From assembly GCF_001632365.1 (NCBI RefSeq), contig NW_024468598.1:1-49131 (forward strand): 49,131 nt of DNA, given 5' to 3'. Each line of letters starts with the position of its first letter. Position 1 is the first letter of the stretch. Below the pieces are notes generated by a model, which saw only the letters and a list, made by a program, of their open reading frames with translations, was not told where the DNA came from and did not search any database. The translations under genes were made by a program, and so were the position numbers. Below, piece by piece: positions 1 through 11,200 of the stretch. The DNA is from Laetiporus sulphureus 93-53. Taxonomy: Eukaryota > Basidiomycota > Agaricomycetes > Polyporales > Laetiporaceae.

Positions 1-269
1 TGTCCCGTGCCTATGCCCGAGCCTATTGAGCGGCTATCAGGATGTCAGGTGCTTGGGCGTCTCTTAAGGTCACGTGCCAGGAGCGCTTGATTGGGTGCTA
101 CCTTATGGGTCACGTGATGTGGCGATTGGCGCCTACAATCGATAAGATCCTTGAGTGCTTAGCTGATCATCAATGATGTCGCGTGGCTTTTGGGCTGGCT
201 TTAGTGACGCTGCTTGAGTCCTGTTACAGTAGAGCCTTCCGAATAGGGAAGTGCTAATATACTGTGACA
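1..269. repeat. Left LTR, terminal 269 bp
   Basis: Directly repeated at 3292-3560 at about 98% identity. The repeat ends exactly at 269, where the sequence passes into the interior (TCACCCCCACTTC). The start is cut off by the window edge. Confidence 0.85.
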
Positions 270-363
270 TCACCCCCACTTCATGGTTCATCGCCCTCGA
301 TGAACAGATGCTGTGAAGGCTGACTGAGCAGATGGGTGGGAGGGCAGGGTAATCGGCATGCTC

Positions 364-2660
364 GCAGTTTAATGACTTGTGCATAGGTCTTTTGTTGCTC
401 GCAGTTTGTTCCTATAGACTTGCGCATAGGTCTTTGGGATCGCTATGGCTGGGAATTGGCCATGCTGGTGCTGGTAGTTTGTTCTGACATACATCGCAGT
501 CAGGCTGACAGTTTAACCTCGTGAGCGCGGAGGTTTGGGGTGGTGCTTGAAATGCATCTTTTGTCCCTTGAAGTCTTGGGCCAGGTTGCCAATACCTCTA
601 AGTGGTGGCAGTGCCTTTTGCTTCTTCTTGGGCTACACCCCTTTTGAGGACTCCAGACCAGTATCAACGCTGATGGGAGTTGCCTGGTGATGTGTTTTTC
701 GTTCCTATAGGGCTGCACTCAATCCCTTTGGGATCCCTTCAAGTTGCTTGCTTGAGGTGGTGCTCGCAGTTTTTCCTTTGGTCTTGCGCATAGGACCTGG
801 GATCTGCAGTTTAACCTCATGCTTAGGAGGCACTCGGCTTGTTACAGCACCATGTCAGGGTGTGATGCATAAGCTGCAGTTTCTTATTTGAAAGGTGTGC
901 CTATTTCCTTTCTATTTTTGATCTAACCAGCGGTCGTGTTCATGCGTAGTGTGGCGAGTGGTCGTTGGAATGTGATGAGATGCTGAGTGGCATATGGCAA
1001 AACTCTTGCATGATCCATCTTGTCCACGAGTTCATAGGTCTTTTCGTATGACTCAACTGGTTGATTTTGAGGCGTAAAATTAGAGCTAAAAGTGATACTT
1101 CAGATTCGGCTATACGAACTGTGGCTATGTAACCAGCCTGTGGCTTTCCCAACGGTTACGGCCAGTTTCGTGCCTCTCTGTGGATAAGCCTTGAAGGTTC
1201 AGGGAATACTGCGCTGCGCTCGCCCTTCAGCCTTTCAAGGTCTTATATCCTTTTCCCAATGGTCAAGGGTGGTATAGGTTCTCCCATCCGAATGCCATAG
1301 TTCTATGCTAGTCGACACATGTCTGACATAGCATGAATCCTCCTCATAGATTCGGAGGAGCGTGGCCTTTGGCCTACATCTAATGGTCATCCGTAGAGAC
1401 CAGGTCATTATGCTTCACTACATTACGCACATGCCTATATACCCATATTACCCACTCCTTGCCAAGCTCTTCTCCGGGAGCAGGCTGGCACTAGGCAAGA
1501 CCCACCTGGGTCTAATCACCCACAGCCGTGCACTCCTGGGTGACGTGCGAGGGGTGACCCAAGGGAGAGAATGAATAAGAAACAATATAGGGTGGGTGGG
1601 GGGGAATCAAAAAATTGGATGTGTTCAGCAGGTTTGCAGTTTATTCTGACTTGCACTAGGTCTTCTGGCAGGACTCCTGTGGTCAAGTGCCAGCATCCAC
1701 TCATTGGACCACAAATTGGGTCGCTTGAGTGGTAGATTGCTTGAACAAAGATGCGCAATAGTGTCACATTCCAAACGCGATGGGTGGCAGTTTTTCGATT
1801 CAACATGCACCTTGGTTGCATTTTTTTATCGTGTAAGACTTGGAATGAATGTTTCCCATAGTATCCCCATTTGTCCCAGTGTTGAACTATTCTTTGTGTC
1901 GTTCTTCGAATTTATACTCTATCCGCCCACAGTTAATAATCAAAAGACTACCGTGTGCTTGGATGAGTTCTTCTCGACTTGCGCTGTTCGTTCCACAGAA
2001 TGTTCTTGAACAGAACGTGTGCTGACTAAACACACTCTTTTGCATGCAAAGGCTTAAACTGGTAGCATTCCAGGCTGGCATGCTGGGTTTATGACCCTTA
2101 TCCTATATGGATTCTTCGATCTACATTGATAACGAGTTTTTGCCGAGGTCTTCGGACTTGTTCTAGGCCCGCCTTTTGATCTTCATCAAAATGTAGGATG
2201 TTTGCTCGCAGTTTATTTTTCTTCTATCGAGGACATGCGCATAGGTCCTCGGATACACGGTCACGAATAACTCGAAGTGTTTTTCGTGCCGGGCGAAGCT
2301 TTTGAGTGGGCCAGCTTTAGGCAAAATCGCTTTGATGCGCGATGGCTTTATCAGGGGCCCTAGAGTATATTCCTATAATCGACACAGGTATGCTACACCT
2401 TGTCTAATGATCCCAAAGATCCTTCAATCCATGTACCCACTCCTAGATCTTGACCCCAGCGAACACTGAATGGTTTCTGGCTGTTCACCCTCATGGAGGT
2501 GTGAAGGAAGCAACATGCGCTGATACCTCTTGTAGGCAGTGAGCGGCTTACAGTGGGTAGAGTCGTAGGAATAGTGAAGGAAGTGATGTGGAAAAAGCCC
2601 TGCTCTTGGGCGGAATATCTCTGAGCAAAAACGATGCAGTTTAAAGACCTGCTCAGGTCT
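364..2660. repeat. Dispersed GCAGTTT-plus-hairpin motif array inside the retroelement
   Basis: The heptamer GCAGTTT (ACAGTTT once) occurs at about 364, 401, 508, 766, 806, 876, 1636, 1787, 2208 and 2636. Often it is preceded by CTC. Most copies are followed within 0-16 nt by a short inverted repeat around a TTGCGCATAG-like core. Clear hairpins lie at 374-389, 416-433, 517-533, 780-797, 815-827, 1648-1662, 2228-2251 and 2645-2660. Compare GGTCTTGCGCATAGGACC with GGACATGCGCATAGGTCC: the outer stem bases differ but still pair. Further simple hairpins are at 1184-1246 and 1498-1513. I see no protein-coding signal here. The function is unknown; possibilities are RNA packaging, dimerisation or small-RNA precursors. 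Confidence 0.65.
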
Positions 2661-2745
2661 AAAAGTGCCTGGTCCTCAAAGGATCCTCAGGTCACTCCCC
2701 GCAGTCAGCCTGAGGCCGAAGGCAGGTGGTTGAGTCTTATTCAAA

Positions 2746-3560
2746 TGTCACGGCTAAGCTTTGCCACACAAGACATGACGTCCATGGGTGCTTCACACAT
2801 GACCCGCTCACGGGTGACCTTTATACTGAGTGCCTTGTAAGGCCCCAGGGTCCCACTTGGAGCGGTGACTCAAGATCCAACATAAAAGGGTGGCGAGCCC
2901 CCTATCAGCCAATGGTAGGCAAAGACAAGTGAGTGGCGATAGGCCTCACTGTCGAGCTGACTCAGGGATGAAGGGTTGTGGCAAGCCACGATGGATGTGA
3001 GAAATAGATGAATAAGACTGAGGGCTACCTCAGTCGCATAAGGCATATATATACATGTAGGGCTGGCCCCTGGTCACTCTAACTATGTGTACCTACTGGG
3101 GTCCTGGCAAGCCACATGTGCATATTACATAATGTGCTACAGCCAATAGCAATGTACCTACTAGTAAATACTACATGGTCATTGGTGGGCCGTAGACTCA
3201 TAGATAAGATCATGGTCCGTGCAGCATTCCGTCGGGGTGCCATCTCAGCCATGAGGTATAAGGCCGACCTCCTTACCAATCCAGACCTCAGTGTCCCGTG
3301 CCTATGCCCAAGCCTATTGAGCGGCTATCAGGATGTCAGGTGCTTGGGCATCTCTTAAGGTCACGTGCCAGGAGCGCTTGATAGGGCGCTACCTTATGGG
3401 TCACGTGATGTGGCGATTGGCGCCTACAATCGATAAGATCCTTGAGCGCTTAGCTGATCATCAATGATGTCGCATGGCTTTTGGGCTGGCTTTAGTGACG
3501 CTGCTTGAGTCCTGTTACAGTAGAGCCTTCCGAATAGGGAAGTGCTAATATACTGTGACA
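2746..3560. repeat. Right LTR (left boundary inferred)
   Basis: The last 269 bp match the left LTR. The right boundary at 3560 is firm because homology to a second, uninterrupted gene copy begins a few bases later (about 3566, matching about 7134). The left boundary at 2746 is inferred only from the TGTCAC end, which is complementary to the GTGACA terminus. A TATA-like stretch (CATATATATACATG) lies near 3044-3057, a possible LTR promoter. Confidence 0.6.
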
Positions 3561-4459
3561 ATCTCAAATGGAGGGCGGAATGGTGTGAGACAGTGTGTCC
3601 ACCCTAGCAATGATTTCACTTCTGTCCGATTGAGGGGGACCACGCAGCACGGAAAAGCTCATACACAAACTAATCATGCATGTGATCAACCGCGGAATGC
3701 TTATAGCATACGGAAATCCTATCTCTTCATTGCCATACTATGCATTGACAAGGCTGGATATCGTAGTGTCGTACAAGTGATGACTCTGGTGACGGTAAGT
3801 GAAGTCTCGTCCATGTTAACCTTTAGTAGCTAAACCTCACTGGGATGACTGTGGTATGTCACCTTTCCGAAGAACGCAGTATATTGGTCAATCTTCCACC
3901 TTCCAGGAAGCAAAAGTCAGCATTTACTCACATCCTCAGTTTATTGATCTCGCTCTCACACAAGCCATGTCAACGACTCCGCCCAGTCTATGTAAACTCT
4001 CTGCTTGCAATGTACGTTTCGAAGTCAGTAAATGCGTGTGAGCCGATCTCATCCACAGCCCATAGTTTGAATGCGTGCCACTGCTATGCCCACGGCATGG
4101 CAGCAGATATCACCACTGGTCTATACCTTCCGACGATGCAAGCGGCGGAGTTCTCGCATCATTATGAGTAAGTCACATCCCTGCATATCTTCTCTTCATA
4201 CGATTGAATCCGTGACGTGATATTTACAGATCGATGCCATCTGGAAGGCGAAATGACCCTCATGCACCTGGTCCTTCTACATCCAAGCTCGGTAAAGTTG
4301 CTCAATGCTGATTGGTCACCCTGCAAATATTTCGCTTCTTGTGCACCTATATTGCTAGAAAGTCCTTAAAATACAGGGACGAGTTGTACATGTTTCCACA
4401 CGACTGTATCTCTCTTGCCGACTGTGATCAATATACTCCAATCTGATGCCGGTGAATAG
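3561..4459 (+). pseudogene. 3' part of a DUF6534-type membrane protein gene, cut by the retroelement (copy A)
   Basis: This stretch aligns with the 3' half of the fuller copy at 5814-8050. It begins within the exon coding the NGGRNG segment, immediately next to the right LTR, so the upstream exons are either left of the window or lost. Remaining pieces read as spliced exons of the DUF6534 family: EKLIHKLIMHVINRGM, then VYVNSLLAMYVSKS, then a tail with ITTGLYLP and ESMPSGRRN. The donor GTAAGT at about 4170 and the TTTACAG acceptor at about 4224-4230 are kept. Relative to copy B it lacks 24 bp (8 codons) near 4150, so the frame is preserved. Little decay is visible apart from the insertion, which suggests a recent break. 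Family assignment rests on motif likeness only. Confidence 0.55.
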
Positions 4460-4570
4460 CATGCAGATCATTCCTGACGTCGTTCGACGCTCATACAGTT
4501 CCTCTCAAACTCTCGGTCGTAAATCCTAAAATCGAGCTGTTGCTCTTGACACGTTGTGTTCGGCTCGTAG

Positions 4571-4590
4571 TATAAGCCACTATAAACACT
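4571..4590 (+). promoter_or_regulatory. Double TATA-like box
   Basis: TATAAGCCAC followed directly by TATAAACACT, about 85-105 bp upstream of the ATG at 4676. This spacing is usual for fungal core promoters. It supports a transcription unit starting near 4610. Confidence 0.4.
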
Positions 4591-4675
4591 CTGGAGTACC
4601 TCAGCGGAGCATCGTTCCAGCTTACAGTTTACAGCAATTCACAAAACAGTCTCGGATATAGATTCCCAATACAAA

Positions 4676-5152
4676 ATGCTGGCCAGCTTCAAAATGATTT
4701 CGAGCATGGGCCAACTATATGTGCAGTGGTACGTGTTAAACCAACCAAAGCTTACATGTACAGTCGTCTCTAAAGTGCCCGATTATGCAGGATCAGCAAA
4801 TAGCTAGGTCTAATCTTCGCGCTTTTCGTTCGGCGATAGCTAGGGACACATTGCGCACCGCATTGAGTACTTTGCGACCTATAGGCAGAATAATGCCCTG
4901 TTGCCCGGCGCATACGTCTTTCCAATATTCTCTAACATTGCGATGAAAGACTCTGAGATTTATGGGACTGACGTGAATGGCCGCGTGGCAGTATCTGCCT
5001 ACGTCTTCGTTCATTACAAGCCTGAATCGGCCGTCCATCAATGCATCATGTCACGGGAAGAGTGGCAGTTTATCTCCGGTGCGGATCCATGTGGCTCCCG
5101 CCTTGTCAGGATTGACAGAACCTTCCGGAGTATCTGCCACAAATCCGGCTGA
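4676..5152 (+). CDS. Hypothetical small gene, structure unresolved
   Basis: I do not recognise this gene. Support comes from the TATA-like boxes about 95 bp upstream, an A-rich leader before the ATG (AATACAAAATG), a first exon starting MLASFKMISS, and a strong GTACGT donor at about 4730. Downstream, an open stretch at about 4850-5152 codes a polar segment containing PGAYVFPIFSNIAMKDSE and VAVSAYVFVHYKP. That composition looks more like protein than random translation. A simple join that keeps the whole reading frame is to skip from codon 15 (donor GTGCAG) to an acceptor at about 4850, but the required intron of about 130 nt is atypical here. It lies between two related DUF6534 copies but shares no obvious similarity with them. 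It may be a decayed gene. Confidence 0.3.
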
Positions 5153-5733
5153 CTGCCCTCGAGGCCCGCGCGGCCAGAAGGCCCGGGATCGCCGTCGGAC
5201 TTAGTACTTACCCGCGGTGGTTTGATGATTTTCGTGCAAACTGCAGGCGGCAAGCGTGTAACTCATCCTGGCAGAGACCATGTTTCAAGGATTGGAGAAG
5301 ACTGCCTGGACCACCTGTGGTTTGATGGAAGCGGTCAAAGGACTTAACTCGGCAAATGTGCAAGTTGAACTCAAACAAGCTTACATGGTGCATCAAATCG
5401 ACTTGTGGTCGAGAACCTCCTTTTTGACCTGTCCTTGCTGGTATTGGCTTGTACAAGTGAATAAGAACACAACAAGAAGCTTTCAAGCCAGAAAAAAGTT
5501 CAAAACAAGAAGGTCCTGAGACGTTTTCGAGCTTTCTGTCCTCTTTTGGTGACGGCAAGCGGATGAAAGTGTTCTAAGCCGGGTTTGAGTTTTCCTTATG
5601 CGTGGGCATCTTCCATTATGCTTCCCAAATCAAGCATACTTCTCTGAAGTGTCACTACGCAGCGAAAGAAGTGGAGAATGAACGGCGGTGAGTGGTTCCC
5701 GTCCATCAACCTTCTCAGTTCTCGCACGAGCCC

Positions 5734-5741
5734 CATATAAG
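5734..5741 (+). promoter_or_regulatory. TATA box of DUF6534 copy B
   Basis: CATATAAG about 75 bp upstream of the ATG at 5814, with a pyrimidine-rich stretch (TTCATTTTTC) between them. Confidence 0.45.
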
Positions 5742-5813
5742 AAGTCTTCTAGAGGTGTGTTTCGGCCACCCAGTTTACTGTTCATTTTTCAGTGCTCAAG
5801 CTGCCAGTGAAAC

Positions 5814-8050
5814 ATGACCGGACTCAACCTTCACCTGGGCGATTCTATGGGCGCCACCCTTATCGGCGTTTTGTTCTCGCAGCTGTGCGACTCGATGCAT
5901 TTCGACCATTATGTTCCTGCACTCACTTCCATTATTTTCAGTTTCTACGGTTGCACATGTGCACAGGTCCTGTATTATATGTGGCACTACCGCAAAGACA
6001 GGTCATCGCTGCGGAGCCTGGTATGTGTCTGCATAACAGCGAATTGCTCTAATCGCCTCTGACCCTCGAACAGGTGGCGATATTATGGTGAGTCTTCATC
6101 AGTTGCGGAGACCGGTTCATTGCGAAGCAAGCATGATAGGTCCATGGATACGGTGGCTACTATCGTTGATATCAAGGTACCTCTTATGCTGCGAGCGTCA
6201 TGTGCTCTCTCACAAGTACACAGATAGTGTGGCGGTATTTGGTCGCCGGCCATGCTAATCTTAGCGGACATGATGTTCTCTTCGGGTGAGTCGCCGTGAT
6301 GAAGTTATCGCTAAATCACTGACGTAAAAGGTAGTGATACTTCGGTCAGGATTTCTTGGAAGATGATTGTACTCAATTAACTGACAAATTACCTTAGATC
6401 GAATACTCACTAGCAGTGATTATCAAACTTTCTTCATATGCTGCTCGTAAACTCATGAACACCAATAGGCGGTAATGGTCCTCATTGTACAATGGTATCT
6501 TTGTGTTCAATATGAAATGCTTATTCACCGAACTTACTCTAATTCAAGTTACTACATGCGCACGATCTGGACATGCACGTTTTTATTGCATAATCCAAGA
6601 GCTCTTTATTAACTGTTGATTACTTTAGTGTTGGCCGAAAGACGACACAACCTGAAATTAGCTCTCGTTGTAAGCATGGTGAGCAATCGCTTCTACGATT
6701 CTTCTCTCTATTACAGTTCATTCTTGTACAGGTTATATGCGCTCTTGTATCATGCGGTAGGCTATCTGAGATATTATGTAAATCATCAACCAAGCGCTAA
6801 ACTCTGCCTTTACAGTCTGTGCCTTGGGTGCGCCGTCCCATCAGGTGAAGCCTTCCTACTGATGCTTATGCCAATTCCAGTGAATGTATATATTGCGTGA
6901 GTCATACAAGGAGGGCCCCATAGTATGGACGACCGTTGAGACCTATTATAAACCATTAGCATTCGCGATCCAGGGTATCCGGATATCTTTGCCAAAGCAG
7001 AAGTGAATGCTGGGTTTTGATCACAGTCTGTCAAGTTAATTGATGCGTTACTCTCTAGACATCAGCAATCGTACAAATCACCACGGCTTCCGTTGTGGAT
7101 ATATTCATTTCGGCCACACTGACGTGGGTCTTGAATGGAGGGCGGAGCGGTGTGGGATAGTGCGTCCATTCTAGCAATGATTTCATTTCTGTCCGATTGA
7201 GTATGACCGCGCAGCACGGAGAAGCTCATACGCAAACTAACCGTGCATGTGATCAACCGCGGGATGCTTACAGCGTACGGAATCCCATCTCTTCGTTGTC
7301 ATACTATGCATTGACAAGGCCCGATATCGTAGCGTCATTCAAGTGATGACTTTGGTGATGGTAGGTGGAGTCTCGTCTACGTTGGCCTTTAGTAGTTAAA
7401 TCTCACTGGGACGACTGAAGTTTGTTGCCTTCCCGAAGAATGCCGTGTATTGGTCTATCTTCCACTTTCCAGGAAGCAAAAGTCAGTATTTACTCACATT
7501 CTCGGTTTATCGGTCTCGCTCTCACACAAGCCATGTCAACGATTCCACTCAGTCTACGTCAATTCTCTGCTTGCAGTGTACGTTTCGAAGTCAGTGATTG
7601 CGTTTGAGTCTAGTCTCATCCGCAGCCCATAGATTGAATGCTCGCCACTACTATGCCCACGGCATCACAGCGGATATCACCACTGGTTTATACCTTCCGA
7701 CGATGCAAGCGGCGGAGTTTCCCCTGGATACTATCGACACTGTTGACTCGCATTATTACGAGTAAGCCGCTTCCCTGAAAATCTCCGCTTCATATGATTG
7801 AATCCGTGACATGACGTTTACAGATCTATGCCATCTGGAAGGCGAAACCCTCGTACACCTGGCCCTTCTACCTCCAAGCTCGGTAAAGTTGCTCAATGCT
7901 GATTGTCGGCCTGCAAATATTTCGCCTCTTGTGCAGCTATATTGCTAAAACGTTCTTAGGAATTCGAGGACGAGTTGTATATGTTTCCAGACGACTGTAT
8001 CTTTCTTGCCGACTGTGGTCAATATCTTCCAGTGCGATGCCGGTGAATAG
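5814..8050 (+). CDS. DUF6534-type multi-pass membrane protein (copy B), possibly decayed
   Basis: The first exons join cleanly: 5814-5884, 5942-6020, 6074-6087, 6140-6176 and 6224-6285. Together they read like the start of basidiomycete DUF6534 proteins: GATLIGVLFSQL, then FYGCTCAQVLYYMWHYRKD, VAILWSMDTVATI and VWRYLVAGHANLSG. After about 6290 I cannot keep the frame through every exon. Family-like segments continue: an FF-containing helix near 6430, then VDIFISATLTWVLNGGRSG at about 7090-7146. These are followed by TEKLIRKLTVHVINRGML, YVNSLLAVYVSKS, and a tail ending in ESMPSGRRNPRTPGPSTSKL. The protein would have several transmembrane helices. DUF6534 has no established function. Either small exons escaped me or the copy is partly broken. 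The end at 8050 is one of two possible stops (the other is 8165). Confidence 0.5.
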
Positions 8051-8231
8051 CATGCAGATCGTTGCTGACGTCGCTCCGTTGTTCATATATGCGAGATGTG
8101 AACTCGGAATCCCATTATTCGAAATCGATACAATGTGCTTATTCGTACAGAGCTATCCATATTAACAAGCGATCCATCAGATAAGAAGCATGATGAGCCT
8201 GTAGCCGACCCAGACAAAACCGAGCCCACGA

Positions 8232-11200
8232 TCAGAGGTAGAACATAGTCTCCGCCATCTTCCCAGTGACGCCACCACGCCACATCTTCTCCGCCTCGCG
8301 CCTGATCTCCTCTTCTCCACTTCCGCTTGAGGCGGTCGTACCGCTGTCGGAGATACCCTGCAGGAGAGCATGCAGATAGCACCTGCCGCGCTCGCACGCA
8401 AGATCGGCGTAATATGCAGGCGAGACCAAGCTGACTGCCTTCGTGGCACGTGCGAACATGAAGCTCACTTCGTTTGTCAGAGTTTGCAGCTGATTGGCCT
8501 TGAAGCCAATCTCGTCGTGGACGACGTAGTAGTGCGTCGGCCGAGTTGTGCCTTGCAACCCTATGGATAAAACGAAATGAGGCACTGCGACCACGTTAGA
8601 AGAACATTGTAATCGTACCTCCGTGTGCCTGAAGGAAGAAGTCGAAATCGTAGACTGCGGTCACGCCCCGGTCGACCACCGTTCCCGCCTTCGGGTTCCC
8701 GTCCTTATCAGCATGCTGTGCTTCCGTGGGATAGAATCGGGTATGGTGCCGCTTGCCACAGATGACGATGGTGAGCTTGGGTTTGTAGGCTTTCTGTGCA
8801 GTGCTGAACTTCGTGAATGCCTTCTTGATCTCTGGCATCTCCTCCGCGACGACGATCGCAAACTGACCCTGCAGACATATGTCAGTTCGATGTGCCAATG
8901 CCAACATCAGGGCACCTGCCTCTGAAACACCATCGCGGTAAACAAGAATTCTTTCTGGCAGCACCTTGCTTCGTTGCTGGAAAAGCTTAATCCTCTCTTC
9001 CATCATTTCTGCAAGCTCAGTAATCATCTACAGTGGCATGTCAACAATTCGTCAGCACAACGCACAGCAGAAGTGCGGACCTCCTTCTTCGACTCTTGAA
9101 TGCGCATACTACAGGGGAACTGTCCGTATTTATCGTCGACGCTTGCCACTACCGCCGCAATCGAAGGGGTGCCCCTAACGGTGCCTGGACCAGGGTGCGT
9201 CACGTCCATCCCGACGAGCATCGTGGGCATCTGCTTCAACCATGTCATATTCCTCGGGTCCAGCGAATGGTTCACGCCGCCCATCTTCATGTTCACCTTC
9301 AGCGCGACGTTCGCGTAGTACTGCACCTGCCCCTTCTCCTTGCGAATCTTCGAAGACTGCACGCACACGGTCGGGACGCCGAGGTAGACGTCGCAGAGAT
9401 GCTTAATTCCTGAGTAAATGTGCTTGTCACCATCGGAGAGGACTACGAGGACGAGCGTGGGCTTCGACTTTATGTTCGTTAGCTCGGTGCGAATCGCAGC
9501 GATAGCACGCTTGCGGATAGGGTCTGTAGAAGGGTCCTTGCGCGGCAGCTGCACGGCGGCGAACGCTGGGTCGTCTCTGCCAACCTGCATGCCCGACTTC
9601 CCGCACATAGACGAGAACCCTTTGACGACGCTCTTTAGTTCGGGATCATTCACACCTTGGAACTCGTCCCTCGGGTTTCCATCCTGGATGAGGAGGACGG
9701 CCCACTTGTCCAGCCTGCCTCCCACTGCGAACTTGACGTCTCGCAGATTCCAGCTCGCGCGGTCGTCTACCCTCGGCGAGCCCTGCCCGTAGCGCAGTGC
9801 AGGCGGAGGGAGGATTCGCCCGGGGACCACGGCCATCTGCGTGCCGATGCTGACGCCGAACGCGTTCAGCGGATTTGCGGTAGTCTTGAAGCCCAACTCA
9901 TCAAGGCCACGGGTGGTGATCGCACGCGCGTTGACATTGGGTGGCTGCAATGCAATTCCAATCATGTTGGCAGTATGCTCCTCCGTTAGTTTCCCGCGGT
10001 ATGGCTGCTTCGGCAGGATCTCACAAAGTTCTGGAGGAAGGTAGTTGACTCGCTGGCCACCCACGTCGATCAGAGGAAGGTCCGGATACTGCAGGCGGAT
10101 GCTATACTCTGTACAAGATGCATTGTGAGTCCAGCAGAAACTGATGATTACGAAAAACTCATACTTCTTTGAAAATACTGTTCTACGGTAACTTCACCAA
10201 TATCATCTGCCTTGAACTTGTACTGTTTAGCAGTCACCTTCGCCACACTTTTGATGGTCTTAGTATACCCGAGGTGAGTCGCCTTGACCCTCAAGTGCTT
10301 CACGAAGGCATTCACGCGTGCCCCGAAACTTGCATGCGAAAATTCCTGCATACGCTCTGCCAGATTGCCGGGGATGTAGAATGCAGTCGTGCACACGTTC
10401 ACGTTCACCATGAGCTGCTTGTGTGTGGGCCGCACCGAGGAGTAGAAGCCTCGCCATGCCTCGAGGCCTCCGCCGAGGGACACAGGAGGGAACGCAGCCG
10501 ACGGATGAAAGAACCTGTTTTTGCCGACCATGACTCCACCACCTGCCGCCCGATTCGGATGAGCGGCGAGGATCAGGTTCAAGGCAGATATGACAGGCAT
10601 GATATCGTATCCTCGGTACTGACTCTGACCTTCGAGGTATCTTACACGCAGAGTCAGCACGAGGATCAAAGAATAGATTCAAAAAAAAAAGCGAAAGTAC
10701 GAAGCCAGACCCGAGGGTCATTGGCGCACTTGAACCAATGTTCAAGGACGGCAGACCCTTGGAGTTCTGGCGCTCTTCCGCAACGAAGGCATTCAAGAGT
10801 AACAAGATACGTACTGGACAAGGCTCTGAGTTTCGATGGGTTGCACGAAGTTGATTGTCAATGTAAATTCCTTTGTCGACTTTCTGGTGACATCTTCATC
10901 TTCGTCAGTGTAATTCACCCTGATCACGAGCGGCTGCGGGAGCTCGAATGCAGCAATCAGCTTGCTGCTGAAGTCATGTGCCACCCGGTCCCGCATGTTG
11001 GCCTGTGCCCAGTCTTGCGTCTGTTCCGCCAGTTGGAAGATCCGTCGCTTCACCCGCTTGATCGCCACAGCAGGGTTGATCTGTACGTCATATTCATACA
11101 AGGGCCCTTTGGGCACCCGCACAGGGAAGAAGTTTGTGCGCAGCTTGATAGGCGTTCCCACGGTGCCGAAGTCGGGGCGTACTGGAAGATCGTCATCGCG

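Larger units (their letters stand above)
1..3560. mobile_element. Non-autonomous LTR retroelement, left end truncated by the window
   Basis: Bases 1-269 recur at 3292-3560 with about six mismatches, in the same orientation, 3.3 kb apart. This is the layout of two long terminal repeats around an internal region. Both copies end in GTGACA. The matching inverted end TGTCAC occurs at 2746, giving a plausible right LTR of about 815 bp. Just inside the left LTR, the bottom strand reads AAGTGGGGGTGA directly before TGTCAC, which resembles a polypurine tract and suggests the element is transcribed on the minus strand. I could not identify a convincing tRNA primer-binding site. The interior (270-2745) has no recognisable gag, protease, reverse transcriptase or integrase, so the element would need proteins from another copy (LARD/TRIM-like). 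The left flank and target duplication lie outside the window. Confidence 0.75.

Noticed and set aside
1..3560. Complete retrotransposon with gag-pol
   Set aside because: No reverse transcriptase, integrase or protease motif on either strand of the interior; open frames there are short and low in family-like content.
9033..9989. Plus-strand open frames over Argonaute
   Set aside because: Shadows of the minus-strand PIWI coding exon; GC-rich coding DNA keeps the opposite strand open.
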